Shown in pieces: positions 1-12,082 of a stretch of DNA of 64,000 bases (within the stretch, counting starts at the first letter, position 1; each line of letters starts with the position of its first letter). Made by a program: the position numbers and the translations under genes. The notes under the pieces were generated by a model. That model worked only from the letters and a program-made list of their open reading frames with translations. It searched no databases and had not been told where the DNA came from. This DNA is from Haberlea rhodopensis (lineage: Eukaryota; Streptophyta; Magnoliopsida; Lamiales; Gesneriaceae), in the NCBI GenBank assembly GCA_907163345.1, contig CAJQUN010000336.1, forward strand, positions 124,001-188,000. The letters run 5' to 3'.

Positions 1-738
1 GAAATTCGAACTAAAAGCAACAATTATTTCGAACCATAAAAGTCTGAAATCATCGACTCAAAATCAGGTTAAAAACGCCCCAAAAACACCAGAAAAATCG
101 TACCAAAAACATACCAAAATCGAGCTCCAATAATCGGACAGAAACCAGTTTTCGAACCCTACGCTTCTCTGGCAAATCCGAGCTCAAATCGCGACCAAAC
201 TTCAAATTGATGGTATGGATAGGAGCGCCTGGAAGAGACGATTCCAACGGCGGGTGGCACGCGCCGAACGGCGGCCGGACGGCGGCGGGCCGACGACTTT
301 TACACGCGGGGTCAAAAGGGGATCGGGAAAGCTACGCGGGGAAGAGAGAGGGAGAAGGTGCTGAAATGGTTCCGATAATTAAAATCTCGGGTTTAACTGG
401 TATTTATAGCAAAAATACCCCGAAATACTAATATCCCCACAAATACATCATGATTCATTAAAAATCATCTGTTTTCAAAAATTCTCTCTCTAACTCAAAA
501 ATCCCCTACCGGTGCCCACACACAGCACCCGAGATTCTGAGTCACACTAAAAACCCAACTCACAGGTTTTCATCGAAATGAGAATACGATCTCAACCTCG
601 GGATCCAACGATCCCAACTACTCAAATAGACGAGCCCGGAAGGCCCAACGCCTCGATTAAACTCCAAATCGCCACGTAAAACAACTTTAGGGGTTATTAC
701 CACTCCGGGATTAACATCCCTAATCCCCGGTCATCACA
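1..738 (-). repeat. Family III LTR fragment of element J, cut by the window edge
   Basis: This stretch aligns by eye with the last ~740 bp (window orientation) of the family III LTRs of element C near 32764-33500. It ends in the same GGTCATCACA. At 739 the sequence jumps to the middle of another family III LTR, which is what an insertion of one family III element into another would leave. Only the right-hand LTR of J is visible; its interior and other LTR would lie left of the window. The GC-rich patch near 230-320 also occurs in the C LTRs. No gene is seen; the small open frames here are not supported. Confidence 0.75.
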
Positions 739-2327
739 GTTTCAACACCCACATAATACACCAATGACTCTCATATCATTTAGCAATTCTACCTCTAATT
801 GCATGCAACCTCAAATGAAAGAGAGAAAGGCTCATGCCTTTATATATACAATCCATATACAAGTATAATCGTGCTCACATGCGAGCATCATGAATATGTA
901 TATAACCATCATGGGTATATAGGTACTCTATACGATACCGTGCTCCATCAAGCCCTGGTACCACGATCCTGGGAGTACATCCAATCAACAGCTCGAGCTC
1001 TGCCCCACATCCATCGATGTACCTGTTCACCTGTCCCAACAGAGACAGCCCCCATACGGGGTGAGCATACCAATTCCACAATTTCATAATCATAATGACA
1101 TAATACATAATTTACAAAAATGTAAATGTTGTGGAACATATGTGATACTTCCTGGATGGTATCATCCTCATCCTAGCGTACCCCTGTGATAACCCTGTTC
1201 ACAAAACAGATAAATCATCAAATCCTGAATATGCAGTTAATCATCACATTGGTTAACCCTAGCCGGTTTCAAATTAACAACATTTCATAACATCTTTCTT
1301 TATCTAGCAATTATCATAATTCTAGATATCATATTAAGATTTCCTTAACTTCGATACTAGTTAATCACTTCTCTGATTAACTACGTCTCTGTTCCTATTC
1401 ATTACCAATAGGGAATAAAATACAGATATCCTAGATATCTAATCAAATACCACATTTTCATTTCTTATTCCAAGTAACGTCATACTATCGGTGTTCGCTC
1501 CGTAGCAACCACACCCCATCATTTGCTCGCTTCATAGCGGCACCAAGCATTTCACCATGTGAATCAACATAACGTAAATCGCAGGCGGGGAGAGAGAGAA
1601 ATTTGGGGCTGAAATGAAATTAAATGCAAAATTTTGGGTTCAATCGGTATTTATAGCAAAAATCCCTCGAAAATTTAATAGCCCCACAAATACATCATGA
1701 TTCATTAAAAATCATCTGTTTTCAAAAACTCTCTCTCTAACTCTAAAACCCCCTACCGGTGCTCACACAGCACCCGAGATCCCGAGACACAACAAAAACC
1801 CAACTCTTAGGTTTTTCACCCAAATGAGAATACAATCTCAACCTCTGGATCCAACGATCCCAACTACCCAAATAAACGAGCCCAGAAGGCCCAACACCTC
1901 GATTAATGTGGGGTCTTCCCACCTTAACAGTGATTAAAAGACATAAGAAGGACTAATCATGCATTAAGGTAACATCTTAAGGTTTTGGTTGTTACACGAG
2001 CTAACAGGATTACAGGCCAAAATACAAAACTTCAAAAATAATTCATTACATTCCAAAAGAATGTCATTTAGATTTACACTACTCCTAGAGTAGATACTAA
2101 TCATAACTTGAATCCTATGCATTCCTGTGTCCCTAGTAGCTCACTGCCTCAACCCGACCCTTAGTCCTTTCGTCCAAAAGTGTACCTACAGGGACAACAC
2201 ATCATGAGCATATATAATCTTACTTAACATTATAAACATCATAGTAAATGCATGAAACATTAGTTAAGTAATATGCTGGTTAAATATTCACTTCTTATTG
2301 TTGTCCCTGATTTAGAATCATGCATAT

Positions 2328-2540
2328 GGGGCATCTTACCCCCGTGGCATCTTACCACAACATCATCGTATGGCCTCTTACCATATGGGGCATCTTACCC
2401 CGTGGCATCTTACCACAATACATCGCATGGCCTCTTACCATGTGGGGCATCTTACCCCGTGGCATCTTACCACAATACATCGCATGGCCTCTTACCATGT
2501 AGGGCATCTTACCCCGTGGCGTCTTACCACAATACATCAC
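2328..2540. repeat. 57-59-bp minisatellite in family II LTR (S1)
   Basis: GGGCATCTTACC recurs at 2328, 2387, 2444 and 2501, a period of 57-59 bp. Each unit contains three TCTTACC words, so the unit looks like three ~19-bp subunits. The same array is at 40518-40730 and 57177-57389 in the LTRs of B, and a diverged reverse-strand version is in S2. Open frames reading through it (Trp/Leu/Pro-rich) are by-products of the repeat. Confidence 0.9.
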
Positions 2541-2898
2541 ATAAATGTCATCATATAAGCATCGTATAAGCAATAAACATCATATGAACTTCATCGTATA
2601 AACATCATATAAACATCATCGTGTAAACATCGTATAAACACCGTCATTTCATCGTGAATACTCATGCAATAAAAGCATAGTTGTAGAATAGAGATGTGTG
2701 TTACCGTCCGATGCCCGTACGCTTCTTACGTACCTTTTCAAAAGGAGGAGGAGTCAACAGACTTTATCTCCTAGATGGTGCAGGTACCTGGGATGGTTCT
2801 ACAAGACCACATTATACCATATTAGATGCCTCAAAACCATCTCACATCAAAAACTTAACAAAATAAAACATCATTAAATTTTCAACTTTCTGCCTTCT

Positions 2899-3114
2899 CG
2901 ATCGATCGGCCCTAGGTCTCGATCGATCGAGACACTATGCATCAACAGTGTCTTGGCTTCCTGCCTCGCTCGATCGATCGAACATTTTACCGATCGATCG
3001 AGGAGCTTCACCGATCGATCGAGAAATCCTTCGATCGATCGGCACCAAAATTTTGAAAACATGTTTAGACCTTCTGTCTCGCTCGATCGATCGGAAATGA
3101 ATCTCGATCGATCG
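2899..3114. promoter_or_regulatory. Phased CGATCGATCG array, 8 copies (S1)
   Basis: Palindromes CGATCGATCG start at 2899, 2920, 2971, 2991, 3012, 3032, 3084 and 3105. Start-to-start steps are 21, 51, 20, 21, 20, 52 and 21 bp, all close to multiples of 10-10.5 bp. Flanks are often extended to TCGATCGATCGA. It lies about 170 bp from the CGTACG...ACGTAC motif, as in the other LTRs. Role unknown; a protein-binding array is an inference. Confidence 0.85.
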
Positions 3115-4380
3115 AGAGCTCTGAAAATCGGGATTTTCCCCAGATTTTTGAGCACCTCATTTCATACCATCTTTTCTACCTCATAACACATCTTTTATGC
3201 TGAAACAAACATGTGAAGAACTTCATAAAATATCCATGTAAGCTCTTAAATCGAAGGTTTAACAAAACCTAAGCTAACATGCATCATAACATCATCATAA
3301 ACTTAGAGTTCAACCAACTTACAGAAAACAGGGCATCATGGCATTACCCAGATTTTCGAGCACATAGTTTCATAACTAGAAATCTATCATATAAAACATG
3401 TAACATGCTCGAATAAACATGCTAGTAGTTACATAATACTACCATGTAAGCATCCCTACCAAGGTTCCACCCATACTTATATTTATCATGCAATAAAACA
3501 TCCCACCAAAACCCAAGCTTAACCAAAGACCTCCGAAAAACAGAGTACACATCCTTACCCCTCTTCTTGCTCCTCTTTTTGCAAGGACTTTGAACACTTT
3601 TACCAAGCTTTCCTTGCCTTAAAGCAGCTTGTTCTGGGACGAAAATGGAGGAGAAGGGGAGGAGAGAAGGAGATGGAGTTTTTGATTGAGTGGTAGCATG
3701 GGTTAGGCAAGTGGGGGGTATGGGTTGAACAAGTGGGGGAGGGTGAGGTGACCGAGTGGTGGGGGTGGGGTGGTGTGGTTGGGGTGCTATGTGGTGTTTA
3801 AATGTGTCCCGGTATTTAGTACGATGTATTAAAATATCCTCACTCGATATTTTCTAACTTCATATAATTAATACATCCCTTAAAATACCCAACATGCTCC
3901 CCACATCATATCATCATAACATAAATCGTGGCCCCCCATTTAAATACACCATAACCCTTAAACACATCATAATTCATCATCATAGAACATAATCATATTA
4001 CATTTCGGGGGTATTACAATTAAACTCCAAATCGCCACGTAAAACCACTTTAGGGATTATTAACACTACGGGATTAACACCTATAATCCCTGGTCATCAC
4101 ATCAGCATATCAACCCCAACCCTGGTTCTCGTCCACAAAAGCACCTACAAAGACAACCCCCAACATATGAGCATAAAACAATTCATATTCAACATAATAT
4201 GAAAGTAAGGCATAAATGCACAATCCTAAACACAAGCACTTCCTGTATTTCCTGCATTTATAACGCCCATTGGTTGTCCCTGTACCATAATTCATAATAA
4301 AACACATTATATGAATGTATGGCTTCATAAATAAATGTCATGACATTTCCTCTTTTTCTTGAGTCAGTCATCATCAGTTA

Positions 4381-4542
4381 TTTTAATGCTTTCATAACCT
4401 CAAAACAAGCGGTATCGCATACTCGCTTCTTCATACTAGCGGTATCTCTTCCTCGCTCAGTATGGTATACCTCGCCTCCATGTGCAAGCGAGCCTCCCCC
4501 CTCCCGCTCCACATTTTCAGCGGTTAAGCATAAGCATTAAAA
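4381..4542 (-). other. Hairpin module with outer stem (A, 3' LTR)
   Basis: TTTTAATGCTT at 4381-4391 is complementary to AAGCATTAAAA at 4532-4542, forming an outer stem. Between them are stem-loops such as AAGCG...CGCTT and CATACTAGCG...CGCTCAGTATG with 12-nt loops. The layout recurs in A's other LTR, both LTRs of D, E's LTR and the interior of C. Whether it acts as DNA cruciform or RNA structure is not known. Confidence 0.7.
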
Positions 4543-4906
4543 CCTTAACTGTGATCGCCCTGACTCGTGGAATACACCACTTTATTCCACATCACAATAT
4601 GCAACAACAATGCATAATATGCAACACAATGCATAATAACATGTATCATAACCTTAATGCATCACATTGCATTCATCATGTGTCACACAGACAAACATAA
4701 GTACATGTTACCGTTGGGATGCCCGTACGTCGCTTACGTACCTTTCCAAAATGTGATGTGTTGCAGGACTCTATCCCCTGCGCTGTGTAGCTACCTGTGA
4801 AGGCTCTACACCAGTGTATAACACAATATTAGATGCCTCATTACAATCCAATATCAAAACTTTAACAAAATATATCAATTTATATTTTTCAACATTCTGG
4901 GTCTCT

Positions 4907-5007
4907 CGATCGATCGGCCCCTCTTCCCGATCGATCGAGAAGACGCCTAAAATCAGAACCAGGATTCTGCCTCGCTCGATCGATCGAGATGAAATGTCGA
5001 TCGATCG
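4907..5007. promoter_or_regulatory. Phased CGATCGATCG array, 4 copies (A, 3' LTR)
   Basis: Copies start at 4907, 4928, 4977 and 4998, with steps of 21, 49 and 21 bp. Most are extended to CTCGATCGATCGAG or similar. It follows the CGTACGT...ACGTAC motif at 4724-4741. Confidence 0.85.
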
Positions 5008-6136
5008 AGATGCCCTGTTCGAGAAATACCAACCCAGAATTCTCGAACACCTATATTCACACCCTTCGATCTAGCATATAACATACACCACATGTTTGAA
5101 CAATTATGCTAGCAATTACAATACACTACTCCGAGTGTATTCATACCAAATTTACACCCCAAACATAAGCCCACATGCATGAACGTCGATCATTTACATA
5201 AGTACTCAACCAACTTTTCCAGAAACAGAGCAACATATTTCATTACCAGATTTTTGAGTACTTCACTTCATGCTATTATATCTACCACATATAACATAAA
5301 GCATGCTCGAACAAATATGCCAAGGGCTTCACAAAACTACCATGCATATTTTCACATCAAAGGTTTACCAAAAACCTAAGCTAACGTGCATGATATCACC
5401 TCCTCAAAATCACTCCCAAACCATAATTTTCCAGAAAAACAGGGCATATTCCTTACCCAGATTTTCGAACAAAATACTTCACATGCTTTAATCCTCTACA
5501 TAAAACATGCAACATGCTCAAGGAAAAATACAGAGAGCCTCATAAACATCACATAAAAGTACTCATAACAATATTTCTTTAAACCCTACACTAGCATGCC
5601 GAATCTGCTCCCAAGAACATACATGCTAGGAATTTAAAAACTGGGAAGAACATGTGACTCCTCACCACTTTTGCCCTTCGATTTTCTATATGAAAGGATG
5701 AATGGAATCCGATCACTTTCCTCCTTGAAACCGACCACGTTGCAGACAAAAAGAAGAGAAAAGAAGGAAGCTTTTTGGAGGAGACAATGTGAAAATATCT
5801 AAGTCCAAAGTAGCATACTTAGTCAATTCTGCTTTCCAGAAAACAGGGGAGGGGCGTGGGTTCAACCAAGTGGGGGTGGGGTGGTTGCATGTAGGGTGGT
5901 TTTGTGGTGTTTAATTGTGTCCCGGTATTTCATACGATGTATTAAAAATATCTCTCCTTGATATTTTATTATTTTACCACATCAACACAATAATTAAAAA
6001 CACCTAACATGCTCCCTAAACCACATCATCAATTAAATAAATCACTCCCACATAAAATACGCCTTTAGCACATAGGCTCACAATTAACAACCTTTAATTG
6101 TATGATTACCCACATAATCATTTCGGGGATATCACA

Positions 6137-6155
6137 ATACTCCCCTACTTATAAG
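6137..6155 (-). promoter_or_regulatory. Polypurine tract of element A
   Basis: Immediately beside the 3' LTR the minus strand reads AAGTAGGGGAGTAT, the purine-rich primer for second-strand DNA synthesis. The same sequence sits beside the 3' LTRs of H (14655) and D (49568), and a near-identical one beside B (42232). Confidence 0.8.
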
Positions 6156-6182
6156 ATTTCGTCCCCGAAATCAAACATGCTG

Positions 6183-9100
6183 TCAATCAAAAGATAACAC
6201 AATACATAAACGCATACCAAAAAACAGCTCTGGATAGTGCTGCACCATGTGTCGCTCTGTCTCCCACGTGGCCTCCTCGACACCCCTACGATCCCACTGA
6301 ACCTTGATCATAGGAATAACCTTGTTCCGAAGTCTGCGGTCTGCCCTATCCAAAATCTTGATAGGCCGCTCCTCATAAGAAACATCGGACTCAATCTGCA
6401 CCTCTGAAGGCTGTAAAACATGTGAAGGATCCGGCTCATACTTCCTCAGCATAGACACATGAAAAACGTCGTGTATACCAGACAGAGAAGGCGGTAAAGC
6501 CAAACGGTACGCCAGAGTACCAACACGCTGTAAGATCTCATACGGCCCCACGTATCTAGGAGACAACTTCCCCCGCATACCAAACCGTAATACGCCTCTG
6601 AAAGGTGAGATCTTCAGAAAAACTCGGTCGCCTAACTGAAACTCCAACGGCCTACGCCGCTGATTGGCATATGCTGTCTGTCTGTCCTGTGCTGCCTTCA
6701 TCTTTCTCTTGATAACCTTAACTTTCTCTTCCATTTCCTGAACCAACTCTGGTCCTCCAACCGACTTACGGTCCAAGTCATCCCAACACAAGGGTGACCT
6801 ACAACGCCTACCATAGAGGGCCTCGAAAGGAGCCATCTGTATACTTGCCTGGTAGCTGTTGTTGTAAGAGAACTCCACTAAGGCTATCGAGTCCTGCCAT
6901 GATATGTCGAACTCTAGCACACAAGCTCTCAACATATCCTCGAGCGTCTGTATCGTACGCTCGGTCTGCCCATCCGTCTGAGGGTGATAGGCTGTGCTCA
7001 GCCTCAACTCTGTACCTAGAGCTGTCTGCAGACCCTCCCAGAAGTGAGATGTGAACCGCGGATCTCGATCGGACACTATCGAAACAGGGATCCCGTGCAG
7101 TCTCACCACATCTCTGACATATAACTGTGCCATCCTCAAGTGCGTATATGTCATACAGTAGGGAATGAAATGAGCCACTTTAGTCAATCTGTCCACAACT
7201 ACCCAGATGGCATCAAAACCCGAAATAGTCCTCGGTAAGTGGGTCACGAAATCCATAGACACGTGCTGCCACTTCCACTCGGGTATCTCTAAACTCTTTA
7301 GTTCACCTCCAGGCCTCTGCCTCTCAGCCTTCACCTGCTGACAAATCAAACAGCGCTTGACAAATGAGGTGACATCTTGTTTCATACGCCTCCACCAGAA
7401 CTTGCTGCGTAGATCCTTATACATCTTCTTCCCGCCTGGGTGGATACTCATCCTGCTGCAATGAGCTCGCTGTAATAAACCCTGACGCAACTCGGGTGTA
7501 TCTGGAACCACCCATCTATCGCCTAGTTTCAGAGAACCGTCCTCAGCCACTCTGAATCTCGAGGGCTGACCTGAATGGACCACTAACATCCATCTCTGAA
7601 CCTCTGCATCGGTCCCCTGAGCCTTCCTGATGTGATCATAAATAATAGGCTCGGCTAGCAAGGTCAAAACCTGTACTGGTGAAGCAGACACATCATAATC
7701 AAATCCCAAATGGCAGTAGGAGCCCAACATAGCTGATAAACACATGGCATCCTCTGCAGTGCTCCGCACCTTCCGACTCAGGGCGTCGGCTGTCAGATTT
7801 GCTTTCCCGGGATGGTATAGGATTTCACAATCAAAATCCTTCAGCAGGTCCATCCATCTCCTCTGCCTCATGTTCATCTCAGCCTGTGTAAACAAGAACT
7901 TCAGGCTCTTGTGATCAGTGAAGATGGTAAATGAGGTACCGTATAAATAGTGTCGCCATATCTTCAAGGCGAACACTATAGCTGCCAACTCCAGATCATG
8001 GACTGGATACCTCGTCTCGTGTGGCTTCAACTGTCTCGAAGCATAAGCCACTACATGTCTGTCCTGCATCAGTACGCACCCTAATCCCTGTAGCGATGCG
8101 TCGGTATAAAGAACAAATCCTTTGTTCTCCTTGGGGATCACTAGAACTGGTGCAGTAGTCAGTCTGTGCTTCAATTCCCTGAAACTCTGCTCACAAGCAT
8201 ATGACCAACAAAATGAGACTCCCTTCTGAGTCAGCTGTGTAAGTGGCTTGGCGATCCTTGAAAAACCCTCGACGAAACTTCGATAATAGCCAGCCAGACC
8301 AAGAAAACTTCGAATCTCACTGACTGAAGTAGGGGCAGACCAATCCATAACTGCCTCTATCTTCCTCGGGTCTACTGATATCCCCTCTCGTGATATGATA
8401 TGGCCTAAGAAGGCTACACTGCTCAGCCAAAACTCACACTTGCTGAGTTTGGCGTACAACTGATGATCTCTGAGGATCTGGAGCACTATCCTCAGATGAT
8501 CGGCATGATCCTCCTCATTCCTTGAATAGACCAGGAGGTCATCAATGAACACGATCACAAACTGATCGAGGTACTCCTGAAATACTCTGTTCATCAGGCT
8601 CATAAATGTAGCAGGGGCATTCGTCACCCCGAATGGCATCACCAAGAACTCATAGTGCCCATACCGAGTTCTAAAAGCCGTCTTTTGGACATCACCAGCT
8701 CTAACACGCACCTGGTGATAGCCTGATCTCAAGTCTATCTTGGAGTACACCTCTGTACCCTGAAGCTGGTCGAACAGATCATCAATCCTCGGAAGTGGAT
8801 ATCTGTTCTTCACTGTAGCCTTGTTCAATTGCCTATAGTCAATGCACAGACGCATTGACCCATCCTTCTTTTTCACGAACAAGACTGGCGCACCCCAAGG
8901 CGATACACTAGGACGGATGTATCCCTTGTCGAGGAGCTCCTGTAACTGTTCCTTCAGTTCCCTCAGCTCTGCCGGTGCCATCCTGTATGGGGCACGAGAA
9001 ATGGCCGATGTCCCTGGCAGCAGCTCTATAGCAAACTCCACATCCCTGACAGGCGGAAATCCCGGAATCTCATCTGGGAACACATCAATGAACTCCGCCA

Positions 9101-10268
9101 CAACCGGAATGTCCTCAGCTCTCACTTCCTTTTCATCAGATACATCCACAGCATAAATGATGTAACCTGTGTGGCCGCGCTCCAATAATCGCGCCATTTT
9201 AACCGCTGATTTTACCGGAATCTTTGGACGAGAGCCGTCCCCATAAAAGGTCCACTGAAACCCCTGATCAGACAGAAAACGGACAATCCTCTGCTGGCAG
9301 TCTACCACAGCTCGGTATCTGCTCAACACGTCAATGCCGATAATGCAGTCAAAGTCTGCCATCTCTAACTTAATCAAATCGGCCCTCAGATCATTGCCCT
9401 CAAAATAAATGAGGCAATCAGATAACAGCCGATCCGCAATCACATGCTTCCCCGTGGGTGTCGAGACCATAAGAGGCGTGGGTAACAGAGACGAGCACAA
9501 GTGGTGTCCCTCCACAAAAGCAGTAGATACAAAAGAATGGGAAGCACCTGTATCTATCAATATAAGTGCAGGGTACGTAAATAAATGGCACGTACCAGCA
9601 ATGACCTCCTCTGGGGCTGCCTCAGCCTGCTCCCTGGTCAGTGCATACACCTGTCCCTGCGGCGGTCCTGTCGTCTGACCTCCCTGTGGTCGTGGTGCAA
9701 ACTGCTGTCTCTGTGGTGCCCTCCCAGCATCAAACCTTGGCCTACTCGGCCCTGAATCTGTCTGACCTGCCCGATTGGGGCAACCTCGAGCAAAGTGGCC
9801 CACCTTGCCACAGCTATAGCAACCCTGACAGTCCCGTGACAAGTGCCATCCTCCACAGTTGCTACACTTGTTTCCCACTGTCTTGCTCCCCTGTGTGGGT
9901 CCCCTATTGTTCTGTTTCTGACCCTGAGACTTCTTCCCACTAAATTTGGAAGATGATGAGGCCCCACGAGCCTTGAACTGATCCCCTCGTGGCCTCAGAC
10001 TATCAGCAGCAGGCCTCTGTGGTGGTACAGAAGGGGGTACAACATCCTTGTACGCGCCCACCGCAATCTCCGCTAACTCTGCCCGTGTCAGGGCGTCATC
10101 AAATGAACTGGGGTTGTTGGAGATAACCCTATCAAATAGTTCTGGCCTCAATCCCTTCAGAAAGTTCCTCATCTTTGCATGGCTGCTGACAGCAATATGA
10201 GGTACATACCTCAGCAGTGAGGAATACTGCATAGCATAGTCCGACACTGACATGCTACCCTGCTTCAA
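6183..10268 (-). pseudogene. gag (C-terminal part)-pol polyprotein of element A, frameshifted
   Basis: A 1361-residue open frame holding most of a Ty3/gypsy polyprotein. In order: end of Gag; zinc knuckles at about residues 135-147 (CX2CX3HX4C) and 150-163 (CX2CX4HX4C); protease LIDTGASHSF with the Asp near 239; reverse transcriptase with FIDD near 574-577 (FIDDLLVYS, a Leu where relatives have Ile); RNase H with YTDAS and TDHKSLKF; integrase with the zinc-binding CLIC motif and the D, D, E residues; and a chromodomain-like tail ending WETERHMVQHYPELF. A single missing base near 10280 (AAGAGG where D has AAGGAGG) separates it from the Gag N-terminus at 10265-10714. The frame is otherwise open, so the break is recent or an assembly error. 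Confidence 0.92.
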
Positions 10269-10714
10269 ACTGTTGAACTCATCCTCTTTAATTGTCTGGC
10301 AGCTGCAGAGAAATACCGGTTAAGGAACCGGGTCCGGAATACAGTCCAGTCAACTGCCATACCTAGAGCTCTCAGCTCCATCACGGTGGTCTTCCACCAC
10401 ATAGCAGGCTTCTTAGCCATCTGAAACTCGGCTAACCTCAGCCATGCCGTGCGTGCACAGGGTGCAGTCACAAGTATCTGCTCTATACGCTCCAACCACT
10501 CCTCAGCTACTTCACCAGACTCAATTCCCTCAAACATGGGCGGATGGAAACTCAGAAACTGCTTCAAACTGAGCTCCCCTGACAGCAACATCTGTACACT
10601 GGGCTCCATGCCCACAGCAGGTGGTGGTAAAGGATTCAGCTGAGCGATACTGGCATTCCTACTGTCCATATCCCCTACCTCCTCATTGGGGTTCTCCGGG
10701 TTAACAGCCTCCAT
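10265..10714 (-). pseudogene. Gag N-terminus of element A, separated by frameshift
   Basis: The N-terminal ~150 residues of Gag, including the retrotransposon Gag core with EEWLERIEQI, MWWKTTVMEL and FLNRYFSAAARQ, also seen in B, D and E. The first ATG is at 10712-10714; a longer reading that adds four residues would need a TTG start and overlaps a splice-acceptor-like TTGCAG. After the alanine-rich motif the frame runs into unrelated residues because of a one-base deletion, and Gag continues in the 6183-10268 frame. Confidence 0.88.
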
Positions 10715-10915
10715 GCTGCAACACAAATGTTAACTACAATACAAAAGCAGTTCATAATATAAGCCGTTAGATAACAAGAGTATCATATTCAAAAGCATGT
10801 TAGTATAACACTTATACAACAATATGCATCACATGCATAACATGCACAACAATGAATACCTAGCCAACTTGTCTCTAAAGGCTACCGTTCACTCTTCCCT
10901 GGTTATCTAACCACT

Positions 10916-10927
10916 GCTCTGATACCA
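10916..10927 (-). promoter_or_regulatory. tRNA primer-binding site of element A
   Basis: The minus strand reads TGGTATCAGAGC, complementary to the 3' end of plant initiator Met tRNA, 5 bp from the 5' LTR that starts at 10933. Confidence 0.93.
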
Positions 10928-11455
10928 CTAAATGTGAGACCCCGTTATCACATCAAGTTACTAAGGTGCAATTTAGAGAACTAAACATTCATGTGAATAT
11001 ATCAGAGTAACGTATTGTGTTGATTAACCTGAGCTTTAGAGATTACAGTACTAAAATGTTTCAAAAGGAATAACACAATTCCTACTAAGGTACTACATTA
11101 TAGTCTTACTCTACTCAGTAGAAGCTATACAAAAAAAATTTCTCTAACATGCTAATCCTGTAGCACTCCTTACAGCTCAGCATATCAACCCCAACCCTGG
11201 TTCTCGTCCACAAAAGCACCTACAAAGACAACCCCCAACATATGAGCATAAAACAATTCATATTCAACATAATATGAAAGTAAGGCATAAATGCACAATC
11301 CTAAACACAAGCACTTCCTGTATTTCCTGCATTTATAAAGCCCATGGGTTGTCCCTGTACCATAATTCATAATAAAACACATTATATGAATGTATGGCTT
11401 CATAAATAAATGTCATGACATTTCCTCTTTTTCTTGAGTCAGTCATCATCAGTTA

Positions 11456-11617
11456 TTTTAATGCTTTCATAACCTCAAAACAAGCGGTATCGCATACTCG
11501 CTTCTTCATACTAGCGGTATCTCTTCCTCGCTCAGTATGGTATACCTCGCCTCCATGTGCAAGCGAGCCTCCCCCCTCCCGCTCCACATTTTCAGCGGTA
11601 AAGCATAAGCATTAAAA
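11456..11617 (-). other. Hairpin module with outer stem (A, 5' LTR)
   Basis: The same module as 4381-4542, offset by 7075. The outer stem is TTTTAATGCTT with AAGCATTAAAA; the inner stem-loops are AAGCG/CGCTT and AGCG/CGCT. Confidence 0.7.
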
Positions 11618-11981
11618 CCTTAACTGTGATCGCCCTGACTCGTGGAATACACCACTTTATTCCACATCACATTATGCAACAACAATGCATAATATGCAAC
11701 ACAATGCATAATAACATGTATCATAACCTTAATGCATCACATTGCATTCATCATGTGTCACACAGACAAACATAAGTACATGTTACCGTTGGGATGCCCG
11801 TACGTCGCTTACGTACCTTTCCAAAATGTGATGTGTTGCAGGACTCTATCCCCTGCGCTGTGTAGCTACCTGTGAAGGCTCTACACCAGTGTATAACACA
11901 ATATTAGATGCCTCATTACAATCCAATATCAAAACTTTAACAAAATATATCAATTTATATTTTTCAACATTCTGGGTCTCT

Positions 11982-12082
11982 CGATCGATCGGCCCCTCTT
12001 CCCGATCGATCGAGAAGACGCCTAAAATCAGAACCAAGATTCTGCCTCGCTCGATCGATCGAGATGAAATGTCGATCGATCG
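11982..12082. promoter_or_regulatory. Phased CGATCGATCG array, 4 copies (A, 5' LTR)
   Basis: Four copies at the same relative places as in the other LTR of A, with steps 21, 49 and 21 bp. All four are intact although nearby bases differ between the LTRs. Confidence 0.85.

Larger units (their letters stand above)
1907..4018 (-). mobile_element. Solo LTR S1, family II
   Basis: A 2112-bp LTR running from TGTGGGGTCTTCCC to GGTATTACA, flanked on both sides by the 5-bp duplication ATTAA (1902-1906 and 4019-4023). It has no primer-binding site, polypurine tract or coding region next to it, so it is a solo LTR left by recombination between two LTRs. It matches the two LTRs of element B over its full length. 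It contains a 57-59-bp minisatellite (2328-2540), a CGTACG...ACGTAC motif (2716-2733) and eight CGATCGATCG palindromes (2899-3114). Confidence 0.92.
739..4101 (-). repeat. Family III LTR of element K, interrupted by solo LTR S1
   Basis: Bases 739-1906 and 4024-4101 together form one family III LTR. It starts abruptly about 350 bp into the LTR (compare 31287 in element C), because J was inserted there, and ends in GGTCATCACA at 4101. About 0.95 kb present in the C LTRs (roughly 32130-33090) is missing here, with the junction near 1570-1590, so this copy has an internal deletion. At 4102 the sequence continues inside the LTR of A, so K was inserted into A. K's interior would lie left of the window. 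Confidence 0.75.
4102..6136 (-). repeat. 3' LTR of element A, first ~244 bp missing
   Basis: It aligns with 11177-13211 at a constant offset of 7075. It ends in GGGGATATCACA. It contains the palindrome ATGTCATGACAT (4335-4346), a hairpin module (4381-4542), the CGTACGT...ACGTAC motif (4724-4741) and four CGATCGATCG copies (4907-5007). No gene is seen in it; a 72-residue open frame at 4110-4328 recurs at 11185-11403 only because the LTR is duplicated. Confidence 0.9.

Noticed and set aside
2899..3114. Bacterial-style GATC methylation or origin function for the arrays
   Set aside because: The context is plant retrotransposon LTRs, where adenine methylation of GATC by Dam is not expected. CG methylation or protein binding is more plausible.
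4110..4328. Conserved 72-residue open frame, also at 11185-11403
   Set aside because: Its conservation is explained by the two LTRs of A being copies. No domain, start context or neighbour supports a gene.
10916..10927. tRNA gene suggested by the Met-tRNA match
   Set aside because: Only 12 bases match, at the fixed place beside an LTR. These are primer-binding sites, not tRNA genes.
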